A stretch of DNA of 8,780 nt. Origin: an uncultured Bacteroidales bacterium. GTDB lineage: Bacteria > Bacteroidota > Bacteroidia > Bacteroidales > UBA932. The position numbers and the translations under genes were made by a program. How positions within the stretch are numbered: position 1 is the first letter of the stretch; every line of letters begins with the position of its first letter. Of this stretch, positions 1 to 7,098 are shown one piece after another. Below the pieces are notes generated by a model. It made no database searches, had not been told where the DNA came from, and saw nothing but the letters and a program-made list of their open reading frames with translations. The stretch is taken from the NCBI GenBank assembly GCA_934700615.1, contig CAKUXR010000047.1, forward strand, positions 1 through 8,780. Reading direction: 5' to 3'.

Positions 1-1
1 C

Positions 2-28
2 AAAAAAAAGAGTTTCATCAGAAACTCT
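2..28 (-). terminator. Rho-independent terminator, minus strand
   Basis: An 8-bp perfect stem (AGAGTTTC at 9-16, GAAACTCT at 21-28) encloses a 4-base loop. Read on the minus strand the stem is followed directly by a run of eight T (2-9 on the plus strand is all A), which is the classic intrinsic terminator layout. On the plus strand the hairpin has no T run after it. No convincing minus-strand gene lies to its right within 29-259, so what it terminates is unclear. Confidence 0.6.
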
Positions 29-168
29 ATCAAATATTTACAAAAAATTTTAAATCAAGGATGTGTCAAAGTCCCGGTGTCGCTGCTCCTGAGGCGGATA
101 CTGAAGGCTACAAAGAAATCAGACTCTTCGTCCTGAAGTAGAATATTCTGACATAGGCTTATTTATAC
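29..168. other. Unassigned leader segment, possible tiny ORFs or small RNA
   Basis: The segment is AT-rich to about 60, then clearly more GC-rich to about 140. On the plus strand a 26-codon ORF starts with ATG at 61 and stops at 141 (begins MCQSPGVAAPEAD). Its frame is also open back to the window edge. On the minus strand a start-less frame runs from about 162 to a TGA at 55-57, just ahead of the minus-strand terminator at 2-28. A 10-bp palindrome, AGAATATTCT, lies at 140-149. I recognise neither translation. The segment could be a degraded gene end, a small RNA read leftward, or a micro-ORF; the sequence alone does not decide. Confidence 0.25.
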
Positions 169-203
169 GGGTGACTAAAATTTCATTTTTAGTCACCCTT
201 TAT
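169..203 (+). terminator. Perfect 12-bp inverted repeat, terminator or operator
   Basis: GGGTGACTAAAA at 169-180 pairs perfectly with TTTTAGTCACCC at 187-198 across a 6-base loop, and TTTAT follows. The layout fits a plus-strand intrinsic terminator with a short T tract that would end transcription entering from the left. The repeat overlaps the -33 region of the putative promoter for the gene at 260, so a role as a repressor site is an alternative reading. Confidence 0.45.
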
Positions 204-212
204 GTATCTTTG
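181..212 (+). promoter_or_regulatory. Bacteroidetes-type promoter for the DUF308-dnaG-metG cluster
   Basis: TATCTTTG at 205-212 matches the Bacteroidetes -7 consensus TAnnTTTG exactly. TTTC at 181-184, 20 bases upstream, is one base off the -33 consensus TTTG and is at the expected spacing. Transcription would start near 219, leaving a leader of about 40 bases before the ATG at 260. A short out-of-frame ORF starting at 238 or 253 lies in this leader, and its role, if any, is unknown. The match is by eye. Confidence 0.5.
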
Positions 213-259
213 TTAGTTTAATTGCCAAAGAAGTTAAATGAACTTAAAAAGCATGAAAA

Positions 260-904
260 ATGATTACATTCGGATACAATAACAAGTTCAGCAGCATTTT
301 GCGCTCACTTGCAGCTATTGCAATAGGTTTGGTGATGGTATGTGCCACAGACGCGACCACTACCGTCGTCCAGATAATTGCAGCCTTCCTTTTTGCTGCC
401 GGAATCGTGTCTTTCGCATACGGCTTCGCCCACAGAAAGAGCGGAACATTCGGACTGATGACTGTCAATGCAGTTGTTGACATTGTCATTGGCCTGATTC
501 TTTTTCTCTGGCCGGGATTTGTCGCAGGTGTGATTGTCACCATCATCGGAATCGTGATTCTGGCTTTCGGCGTCATCCAGATATTGGCATTGGCCGGAAC
601 AATGTCATTGCTGGGCTCCGGCGGACTGAACATTTTGCTGGCCTTTCTTGCTATTGCCGGTGGTATTGTATTGATTTTCAACCCGTTCTCTGAGCGTGTC
701 ATGAGCGTCCTTGCCGGCGTGTTCCTGATATATTACGGAATCACCGACCTCATTTCCATGAGAAGGGTCTCCAAGGCGAAGAAAGAATACGAGATACATT
801 TCACTGAAACCAGAGTCGATCCGGATTCTACCATTGATGTTGATGTAGATGATGACTTTGATGGAATCAAGGATGTGGATTACCATAAGATAGACGAACA
901 GTAG
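260..904 (+). CDS. DUF308 / HdeD-like six-helix membrane protein
   Basis: This 214-residue protein appears to be an integral inner-membrane protein of the DUF308 (HdeD-like) family. Six hydrophobic segments are visible at roughly residues 12-29, 34-56, 68-87, 89-110, 122-142 and 147-167, with short glycine-rich turns between them; paired small-residue helices of this kind are typical of the family. A cytoplasmic-looking tail (about 168-214) starts with a basic stretch (RRVSKAKK) and becomes very acidic, with repeated Asp (DVDVDDDFDG). HdeD of E. coli is linked to acid stress, but the biochemical role of most DUF308 proteins is unknown and should not be carried over. The ATG at 260 is the first in frame and sits after an AT-rich stretch, as usual in Bacteroidetes. 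The gene ends 4 bases before dnaG, so the two are probably co-transcribed. Family placement is from hydropathy and sequence character, not a search. Confidence 0.75.
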   Translation: MITFGYNNKFSSILRSLAAIAIGLVMVCATDATTTVVQIIAAFLFAAGIVSFAYGFAHRKSGTFGLMTVNAVVDIVIGLILFLWPGFVAGVIVTIIGIVILAFGVIQILALAGTMSLLGSGGLNILLAFLAIAGGIVLIFNPFSERVMSVLAGVFLIYYGITDLISMRRVSKAKKEYEIHFTETRVDPDSTIDVDVDDDFDGIKDVDYHKIDEQ

Positions 905-908
905 GCAG

Positions 909-3041
909 ATGATTCCTCAGGATACCGTCAATAAGATATTGGACTCGGCGCAGATTGTCGATGTCGTCAGTGACTTCGTTTCTCTGAAGAGACGAGGCGC
1001 CAACTTCATTGCCTGCTGCCCGTTCCATAACGAAAAGACGCCATCCTTCTATGTCTCTCCGTCCAAGGGCATCTACAAGTGCTTCGGTTGCGGAAAGTCA
1101 GGGACGGCAGTCGGCTTCGTCATGGAGCACGAGAACATGACTTATGTCGAGGCCCTGAAATATCTGGCCAGAAAATATGGCATTGAAGTAAAGGAGAAGG
1201 AGGAAACTCCGGAAGAGATTGCGGCGAGACAGAGGAGTGAGAGCCTCCTGCTGGTGCTGGATTATGCCGAACAGTTCTTCCAGAAAAGCCTCGATACTCC
1301 GGAAGGAAAGTCGATAGGCTATGCCTATTTCCGGAGCAGGGGACTGGAGGATGCCACCATCAGGAAATATGGGCTCGGATGGGCTCCCAAGGCCGGAAAC
1401 GCATTGGCCACAGAGGCATTGGCAAAGGGCTACAAGGAGGAATTCCTTACCACGACCGGTGTCTGCATCAAGCGTCATGACGGCTCGTTGTGCGACAAGT
1501 TCTACGACCGCGTGATTTTCCCGATCCATTCGGTGAGCGGCCGCGTGCTGGGATTCGGCGGCAGGACTTTGCGCTCTGACTACAAGACAGCCAACATCGG
1601 AAAGTATGTCAATTCTCCGCAGTCGGAGGTCTATGACAAGAGTTCGACACTGTACGGAATCTATTTCGCGAAGAGCGAGATCGTCCGCCAGAACAAGTGC
1701 TATCTCGTTGAGGGATACTTGGATGTGTTGTCGATGCATCAGCTCGGAATTACCAATGTGGTGGCTTCCAGCGGTACGTCATTGACCATTCCTCAGATCA
1801 GGCTGATAAAGAAGTTTACGGACAATGTCACTGTCATGTATGACGGCGACTCGGCCGGAATCCATGCCGCGCTCAGAGGCATTGACCTTATCCTCAAGGA
1901 AGGGCTCAATGTCAGGGTGGTGCTGATTCCGGACGGCGATGATCCGGATTCCTATTCGCGCAAGCATTCATTGGAAGAGGTCCAGTCGTTCCTGAAGTCT
2001 GCCGAGAAGGATTTCATAGTTTTCAAGACGGATCTGCTTCTGGGACAAGCGGGTGACGACCCTCTTAAAAAGGCTGGTCTCATCAATGATATTACTGATA
2101 CTCTGGCACTTGTGCCGGACCAGATCAAGCGCGCGGTATATGTGCAGATGACGTCGCAGAAGTTCGGAATCTCCGAAGACGTGATTTACAGCCGAATCAC
2201 CGACACCCGCCAGAAGATGCTAGAAAACGAGCGGAAAGAGGCTGAACGCGAACGGATGCGCGCAGAGCGCGAGGAGGCCCGTGTCAATGCCAATGTGGCT
2301 GAGGCCAATGTAGGAGCTCCTTCCGAGCCGCTGCCTGTGGACTATGGCGAACCTGTGGACGGCATTGACGGTGGTTATATTCCGGAAGGTTATTTGCCTC
2401 CGGAGGAGATGGGGGAGCCGGCTGCCGGGGCGCCTGAGACGCCGAAAGTGACTTCTGAGGAGGGTATTCTGCTGGAGAATCCGGTGATGGCACCGTCGGA
2501 GAAGGAACTGCTGGTGCTTATTCTGAAATACGGGCTTGAGACATTGGATTTCGAGACGGATTCGGAATATTATGACAAGAATGAGAAGTTTACGGTGGCG
2601 GACTTCATACGTGACGCTGTTGCGGGACGTGAGTTTGCCAACACCGTTTATCGAAGGACTTACAATGAGTATTTCCGTCTTTATGACGGCGATGCGACAT
2701 TGACCCAGGATGATATAATCCGCAAGATAATGGACGGGCCCGACAGGGTGATGGCAACATTGACAGGAGACCTTACTCAAGACAAGTACCTGCTGACTGT
2801 CAAGAACTTCGCGGATTCGATGACGTCATTGTCTTCGTTTCTGGTCATTAATGTGCCGAGGGCTATACTTGTGTATAACTCGAAGATTGTGAGGATGCAG
2901 GAGATGGAGATTTCAGAGAAACTCAATGCCATGAAGCATGGGGAGTGTCCGGAGGAGGAAATGATGGCGCTGCTGGAGAAATTCCAGAAAACGGCGGCAT
3001 TGAGAAAGAAAATTACGGAGAGGCTGGGACGTGTGCAGTGA
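909..3041 (+). CDS. dnaG: DNA primase DnaG
   Basis: DnaG makes the short RNA primers that start leading and Okazaki strands and works with the replicative helicase DnaB. The N-terminal CHC2 zinc-binding domain is intact, with CPFH at residues 37-40 and CFGC at 58-61 giving the ligands C37, H40, C58 and C61. The Toprim catalytic core carries the glutamate of EGYLDV at E268, the DGD pair D312/D314, and DGDDPD at 342-347, so the metal-binding acidic residues are present. At 710 residues it is clearly longer than E. coli DnaG (581). Part of the excess is a linker at about 437-516 that starts as a charged Glu/Arg-rich helix and continues as a Pro/Gly/Glu-rich stretch. The C-terminal helicase-interaction region follows from about 517 and is poorly conserved, as usual. 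The ATG at 909 lies 4 bases after the DUF308 stop, pointing to an operon. Unlike E. coli, no rpsU or rpoD adjoins it in this window. Confidence 0.97.
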   Translation: MIPQDTVNKILDSAQIVDVVSDFVSLKRRGANFIACCPFHNEKTPSFYVSPSKGIYKCFGCGKSGTAVGFVMEHENMTYVEALKYLARKYGIEVKEKEETPEEIAARQRSESLLLVLDYAEQFFQKSLDTPEGKSIGYAYFRSRGLEDATIRKYGLGWAPKAGNALATEALAKGYKEEFLTTTGVCIKRHDGSLCDKFYDRVIFPIHSVSGRVLGFGGRTLRSDYKTANIGKYVNSPQSEVYDKSSTLYGIYFAKSEIVRQNKCYLVEGYLDVLSMHQLGITNVVASSGTSLTIPQIRLIKKFTDNVTVMYDGDSAGIHAALRGIDLILKEGLNVRVVLIPDGDDPDSYSRKHSLEEVQSFLKSAEKDFIVFKTDLLLGQAGDDPLKKAGLINDITDTLALVPDQIKRAVYVQMTSQKFGISEDVIYSRITDTRQKMLENERKEAERERMRAEREEARVNANVAEANVGAPSEPLPVDYGEPVDGIDGGYIPEGYLPPEEMGEPAAGAPETPKVTSEEGILLENPVMAPSEKELLVLILKYGLETLDFETDSEYYDKNEKFTVADFIRDAVAGREFANTVYRRTYNEYFRLYDGDATLTQDDIIRKIMDGPDRVMATLTGDLTQDKYLLTVKNFADSMTSLSSFLVINVPRAILVYNSKIVRMQEMEISEKLNAMKHGECPEEEMMALLEKFQKTAALRKKITERLGRVQ

Positions 3042-3083
3042 TGCGGCCCGCTGATTTTGGAAACAGTTAAAAATCAATATATT

Positions 3084-5270
3084 ATGGACAGTAAATTCAA
3101 GAGAACATTAGTTACCTGTGCGCTGCCGTATGCCAACGGTCCTGTGCATATCGGACATCTTGCCGGTGTATATGTGCCGGCTGATATCTATGTCAGGTAT
3201 CTGAGAATGCGTGGCGAGGATGTCCTTTATGTCTGCGGAAGTGATGAGCACGGTGTGCCTATCACCATTGCCGCCAAACGTCAGGGATGTTCACCACAGG
3301 ACATTGTGGACAAATATCACAAGATAATCAAGGATTCGTTCACCGGACTCGGAATCAATTTCGATATCTATTCCAGGACTTCATCCAAGGTCCATGAGAA
3401 GAATGCTTCAGAGTTCTTCCGTAAGCTTTATGATGATGGCAAGTTCATCACCAAGGAGACCGAGCAGTATTTCGACCCCGAGGCCAAGACCTTCCTTGCA
3501 GACCGTTATATTACAGGTACTTGCCCTAAGTGCGGCAATCCTAACGCTTATGGCGACCAGTGCGAGAAGTGCGGAAGTACCCTTAGCCCTGAGGAACTTA
3601 TCAATCCGAAGTCTGCATTGAGCGGAAGCAAGCCGGAGAAGGTGAAGACCAAGCATTGGTATCTGCCTCTGGACCAGTACGAGCCTTGGCTCCGCGAGTG
3701 GATTCTGGAGCAGCACAAGGAGTGGAAGACCAATGTCTATGGCCAGTGCAAGTCTTGGCTGGATGCTCATCTTCAGCCTCGTGCAGTGAGCCGTGACCTG
3801 GACTGGGGTGTCCCTGTTCCTGTTGAGGGAGCAGAGGGCAAGGTCCTCTATGTCTGGTTCGATGCTCCTATCGGCTATATTTCCAATACCCAGGAACTTC
3901 TTCCTGAAAGCTGGACAAAGTGGTGGAAATCAGAGGATACCAAGCTTGTCCATTTCATCGGAAAGGACAATATCGTGTTCCATTGCATCGTGTTCCCGTC
4001 AATGCTGAAGGCTTATGGCGACGGCTATATCCTTCCTGACAATGTGCCTGCAAATGAGTTCCTTAATCTCGAGGGTGACAAGATTTCGACTTCCAAGAAC
4101 TGGGCTGTCTGGGCTCACGAGTATCTGGAGCAGTTCCCTGGAAAGCAGGATGTCATGAGGTATGTTCTTACTGCCAATGCTCCTGAAACCAAGGATAACG
4201 ATTTCAGCTGGAAGGATTTCCAGCAGCGTAACAACAGCGAGCTCGTTGCCATCTTCGGTAACTTTGTGAACAGGGCTATTGTCCTTACCCACAAGTATTT
4301 CGAGGGCAAGGTCCCTGCTGCCGGCGAACTTCTTGACATTGACAAGGAAACTTTGGCTCAGGTACCTCAGCTGAAGGCTTCGTTGGAGAAAAACATTGAA
4401 ACTTATCATTTCCGCGAGGCGCTGAAGGATGCCATGTCCATCGCCCGTCTCGGCAACAAGTATATTTCTGATACTGAGCCATGGAAGGTTGCCAAGACTG
4501 ATATGGCGCGTACAGCGACTATTCTCAATGTCAGCCTCCAGATTTGTGCTGACCTTGCAATAGCTTTCGAGCCGTTCACTCCGTTTGCTGCCGAGAAGCT
4601 CCGCAATATGCTTGACGTGGACTTCTGTGCCGGCACTGATCACCGCAAGGGTGAGCAGGAGACTGTCAATACCTATAAGGAAGGTGAGGGTGCCGCTTTG
4701 CACACTGTTTCTGCTGATGTCAATGCTTGTTCATGCAATGACGGCCGTGTCTGCCTGAACTGGGATGTCCTCGGTTCTGAGACTGTTCTCCCTGAGGGTC
4801 ACCAGCTCAAGGATGCCGAGCTTCTCTTTGCCAAGATCGAGGATGAGGCTATCGATGCCCAACTGGCCCGTCTTGATGCCATCCGTGCTGAGCGTGAGGC
4901 GGCTGCCAAGGCAGAGGCTGCCAAGCAGGTTGCTCCTCAGAAGCCTGAGGTGGAGTTTGAGGATTTCGAGAAGATGGATATCCGTACAGCCACTGTTCTT
5001 GAGGCTGTCAAGGTTCCTAAGTCTGACAAGCTTCTCAAGCTTACCATCGACACCGGCATTGACAAGAGGGTTATCGTGTCAGGAATCGCCAAGTTCTATT
5101 CTCCAGAGGATATGGTAGGCAAGCAGATCTGTATTCTTGCAAACCTCAAGCCCCGTAAGATTTTCGGCATAGAGTCCAAAGGCATGATCCTCATGGCCCG
5201 CCAGGGTGACGGCAAGATGCGTTTCATCACCCCAGCCGAAGCTCTCAACAACGGCGCCGACATCGGATAA
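3084..5270 (+). CDS. metG: Methionine--tRNA ligase MetG
   Basis: MetG charges tRNA-Met with methionine in the cytoplasm. This is a class I synthetase with HIGH at residues 22-25 and the KMSKS-equivalent loop KISTS at 333-337. A four-cysteine zinc knuckle (C147, C150, C160, C163) marks the connective domain. After the helical anticodon-binding domain, a C-terminal OB-fold tRNA-binding domain covers about 622-728, starting near the DFEKMDIRTA segment. I chose the ATG at 3084 over an in-frame TTG at 3057 because family members begin with a short leader before the KRTLVT strand; the protein is then 728 residues. Bacteroides MetG is, from memory, about 680 residues. The difference matches an insertion of about 45 residues at 515-559 that carries C515, a CSC motif and a further Cys. 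The gene follows dnaG after 42 bases and is probably co-transcribed. No clear terminator is visible after the stop. Confidence 0.96.
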   Translation: MDSKFKRTLVTCALPYANGPVHIGHLAGVYVPADIYVRYLRMRGEDVLYVCGSDEHGVPITIAAKRQGCSPQDIVDKYHKIIKDSFTGLGINFDIYSRTSSKVHEKNASEFFRKLYDDGKFITKETEQYFDPEAKTFLADRYITGTCPKCGNPNAYGDQCEKCGSTLSPEELINPKSALSGSKPEKVKTKHWYLPLDQYEPWLREWILEQHKEWKTNVYGQCKSWLDAHLQPRAVSRDLDWGVPVPVEGAEGKVLYVWFDAPIGYISNTQELLPESWTKWWKSEDTKLVHFIGKDNIVFHCIVFPSMLKAYGDGYILPDNVPANEFLNLEGDKISTSKNWAVWAHEYLEQFPGKQDVMRYVLTANAPETKDNDFSWKDFQQRNNSELVAIFGNFVNRAIVLTHKYFEGKVPAAGELLDIDKETLAQVPQLKASLEKNIETYHFREALKDAMSIARLGNKYISDTEPWKVAKTDMARTATILNVSLQICADLAIAFEPFTPFAAEKLRNMLDVDFCAGTDHRKGEQETVNTYKEGEGAALHTVSADVNACSCNDGRVCLNWDVLGSETVLPEGHQLKDAELLFAKIEDEAIDAQLARLDAIRAEREAAAKAEAAKQVAPQKPEVEFEDFEKMDIRTATVLEAVKVPKSDKLLKLTIDTGIDKRVIVSGIAKFYSPEDMVGKQICILANLKPRKIFGIESKGMILMARQGDGKMRFITPAEALNNGADIG
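4626..4760 (+). other. In-frame cysteine-bearing insertion within metG
   Basis: Residues about 515-559 of MetG lie between the end of the anticodon-binding helices (PFTPFAAEKLRNML, then DVD) and the conserved-looking segment WDVLGSETVLPEGHQL. In the Bacteroidetes MetG proteins I remember, these two parts are almost adjacent. The insert is polar, with four cysteines (FCAG, CSC, VCLN), and could form a small metal-binding or disulfide-stabilised loop. The reading frame runs through it without a stop, and its base composition resembles the flanking gene, so an assembly artefact seems unlikely. Confidence 0.5.
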
Positions 5271-5358
5271 CAATTTTGCTGTCCGGTGCGATTTTCGACC
5301 CTCTTGACAGGTAAATTCATCTGTAATTGTTTGTGTCCTAATTGATTAAGTGACAAGT

Positions 5359-5479
5359 CTCTTGCCAAGAGGTGTCAATGAAAGGTGGTCTTGGCAGATC
5401 TCTTTCCTAGTCCTAATCTCGCAATGCTCTCAATTTCAGAATCTTACCGCGAATGAGTCTGGAATTAAGCCTGCCAAGA
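5359..5479. repeat. Three copies of TGCCAAGA, one inside a palindrome
   Basis: The 8-mer TGCCAAGA occurs at 5363-5370 and 5472-5479 in direct orientation and at 5389-5396 inverted (TCTTGGCA). The first copy sits inside the perfect 13-base palindrome CTCTTGCCAAGAG (5359-5371), which is flanked by TGACA (5351-5355) and TGTCA (5373-5377). The first two copies form an inverted repeat with an 18-base gap. Repeated, symmetric elements just upstream of a helix-turn-helix gene suggest operator sites, but a folded RNA leader is also possible. Confidence 0.4.
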
Positions 5480-5490
5480 AGGTCGAAATT

Positions 5491-5742
5491 TTGTGCCTGT
5501 CCAAGCTAATAAGCCTAATATCGACACGCAGGGAAGGGCCGAACTTTATACGTGAGGCCATGAAGTCGGCTGCCATTACCAACGAGGCTCTGGCGCAGAA
5601 GCTGAATGTCATCCGCAACACTGTCCAGCTCTGGTTCAAGAAGGACGACATCACGATCAGCAACATCTACAAGATCGCCGAGGGCTACGGGTGGGAAGTG
5701 AACATCACGTTCAAGTTGAAACGGATGAATAACAAGGACTGA
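5491..5742 (+). CDS. Small helix-turn-helix DNA-binding protein, start uncertain
   Basis: The C-terminal 70 or so residues look like a compact XRE-like helix-turn-helix protein. After GPNFIREAM come TNEALAQKLN (likely second helix) and RNTVQLWFKKDDITISNIYKIAEGYGW split over the recognition helix and what follows it; the WF-x-x-DDI-x-IS-x-x-Y-x-IA pattern is common in small Bacteroidetes regulators. The protein ends in a basic tail, KLKRMNNKD. No ATG precedes the domain in frame: options are TTG at 5491 (83 residues, used here), GTG at 5350 (130 residues, with an unconvincing N-terminus) or ATG at 5560 (60 residues, which would cut off the first helix). The gene may therefore be 5'-truncated or use a rare start. 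It lies downstream of the TGCCAAGA repeats and 34 bases upstream of the lipoprotein gene, so self-regulation or control of that neighbour is possible but inferred. Confidence 0.6.
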   Translation: MCLSKLISLISTRREGPNFIREAMKSAAITNEALAQKLNVIRNTVQLWFKKDDITISNIYKIAEGYGWEVNITFKLKRMNNKD

Positions 5743-5776
5743 ATGGACGTATATTAACTTTCTAATATAATTTGTA

Positions 5777-7039
5777 ATGGAGTTACGTAAGACACTTGCT
5801 GTTTGGCTTACCGTGATGACGGCAGCCTGTTCCTGCAACAGAGAAGCATTCAAGCCTGTAGATAATGTCGTTTTCATACAGGACGCAAGACTTGAGGAGG
5901 CTGGGCAGACACTTTCGCCTGGCGATGCCTTTCATCTTCATGGCATAGGCTGCCAACAGACGGACAATGTCATGCTTACATTTACTTGGAAGACCGGTGA
6001 CGCAACTATTCCTGTAGGTAAGGTGTCCGGTATCTATGCAAAGAAACAAGATGTGACGCCAGTCGGCATAACCGCCGTACTTCCATATAGGTATCCGGCA
6101 GCGGATGTGGAAGTCAGCGTAATGCGTGAGGGAAAGCTGCAGAGAATCGGATTATTGAGAATCACGGACGGACAGTCACCGAAGGAATTGAGACTCTATG
6201 GAGTCAGCCATGTGCCCTGCAAAATTGACGGATTCATGCTTGACAGGAACAATGCCTGCCAGAAATCCCTTGAGGTTGAGCTGCCTGAGAATCTCCATTC
6301 AGTCATCAATGTCCCGCGATCATATGGGCTTTGTGGCATCTCTGGGAAGGACGAGCACCGGGCAGCCGTATGTGTCGATTTCTTCACTGGCGAGGTCAAG
6401 ACTCGCGCTATTGATGTCATGGCATTATTCCTGACTCCGTCAAATGCCGCCGTGGCTGTTGTATGTCATGATGGAATCTGCGCATTGCAGACATTGCCGA
6501 TTGAAATCGGAGCCGACTATATGACAAAGTCGGACGCACCTGGACCTGTGCAGCCGACATTTGCCATGCCAGATGGCCTGAAGCCTGAATATTTCGGAAA
6601 CTATCCAGGAGTGTCCATCGGAACGGAAGAATCCACTTCATATCTTCTTTCTGCAAACAAGGGTGATGGCAACTGGACTGCGGTCATGCTGGACAAAGAG
6701 GGCTTCCATATAATGGAGGATATCGCAGCCGAATCATTGATTCCGTTCAGGGCGGGCAGTGACGCCGGCTATATTGCCACATACGGAGGGTTGAGTCTGT
6801 TCCGCCTGGTCAATCCTGAAAACGGAACTATCGGCCAAGCCATTTACACCTGCAAAATCGGCCAGATAATATCCGCCACGTCGAATTCTGAAAAGCCTGG
6901 CCACATTCTTCTGAACGTTTCGGAGACATCCAATGGCTTGCAAATCTATGATCTTGCTTGGAACGACACGAAATCTCTATCCCATATCACTTTGCCGAAT
7001 TCAGCAAACGACTATGCAGAAGTTCTGATGGCGAACTGA
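5777..7039 (+). CDS. Putative cysteine-rich lipoprotein, function unknown
   Basis: I do not recognise a named family for this 420-residue protein. It starts with a basic n-region (ELRK), a hydrophobic core (TLAVWLTVMTAA) and C18, consistent with a lipoprotein signal peptide, although the box TAAC lacks the usual Leu at -3; a second cysteine follows at C20. Residues about 28-130 look like a beta-sandwich of IPT/TIG character (SPGDAFHLHGIG, then TAVLPYRYPAADVEVSVM). The rest, about 135-415, has repeated short beta-strand segments (for example GLCGISGKDEHRAAVCVDFFTGEV and SYLLSANKGDGNWTAVMLDKEG read in part), suggesting a beta-propeller-like fold. Nine cysteines follow C18 (20, 59, 148, 161, 186, 199, 230, 235, 359), many for an exported Bacteroidetes protein. 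The likely location is the periplasm or cell surface. It may be co-transcribed with the HTH gene 34 bases upstream. The ATG at 5777 is the only start that retains the signal peptide. Functional assignment would be a guess. Confidence 0.7.
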   Translation: MELRKTLAVWLTVMTAACSCNREAFKPVDNVVFIQDARLEEAGQTLSPGDAFHLHGIGCQQTDNVMLTFTWKTGDATIPVGKVSGIYAKKQDVTPVGITAVLPYRYPAADVEVSVMREGKLQRIGLLRITDGQSPKELRLYGVSHVPCKIDGFMLDRNNACQKSLEVELPENLHSVINVPRSYGLCGISGKDEHRAAVCVDFFTGEVKTRAIDVMALFLTPSNAAVAVVCHDGICALQTLPIEIGADYMTKSDAPGPVQPTFAMPDGLKPEYFGNYPGVSIGTEESTSYLLSANKGDGNWTAVMLDKEGFHIMEDIAAESLIPFRAGSDAGYIATYGGLSLFRLVNPENGTIGQAIYTCKIGQIISATSNSEKPGHILLNVSETSNGLQIYDLAWNDTKSLSHITLPNSANDYAEVLMAN

Positions 7040-7098
7040 TTCTAAAACAGACTGGGCTCTTGATTACTCAAGATCCTCAAGTGAATCAGACGATATTT

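Noticed and set aside
1098..1739. Long minus-strand open frame (213 codons) opposite dnaG
   Set aside because: It lies wholly inside the well-supported primase core, its translation has no recognisable domain, and it reflects the codon bias of dnaG.
3052..3059. TGATTTTG before metG as a separate promoter
   Set aside because: It is one base off the TAnnTTTG element and has no -33 TTTG at the right distance, so read-through from dnaG is the simpler reading.
3999..4703. Minus-strand open frame of 234 codons opposite metG
   Set aside because: It is antisense to conserved MetG sequence, and its Leu/Ile-rich translation is typical of a shadow frame.
5307..5324. Imperfect 18-base palindrome ACAGGTAAATTCATCTGT after metG as a terminator or operator
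   Set aside because: Only the outer 4 bases and scattered inner positions pair and no T tract follows directly, so it is too weak to call.
5755..5774. TAACTTTC and TTTG near 5771 as a promoter for the lipoprotein gene
   Set aside because: Neither matches the consensus with a -33 partner, and the second would place the start site inside the coding region.
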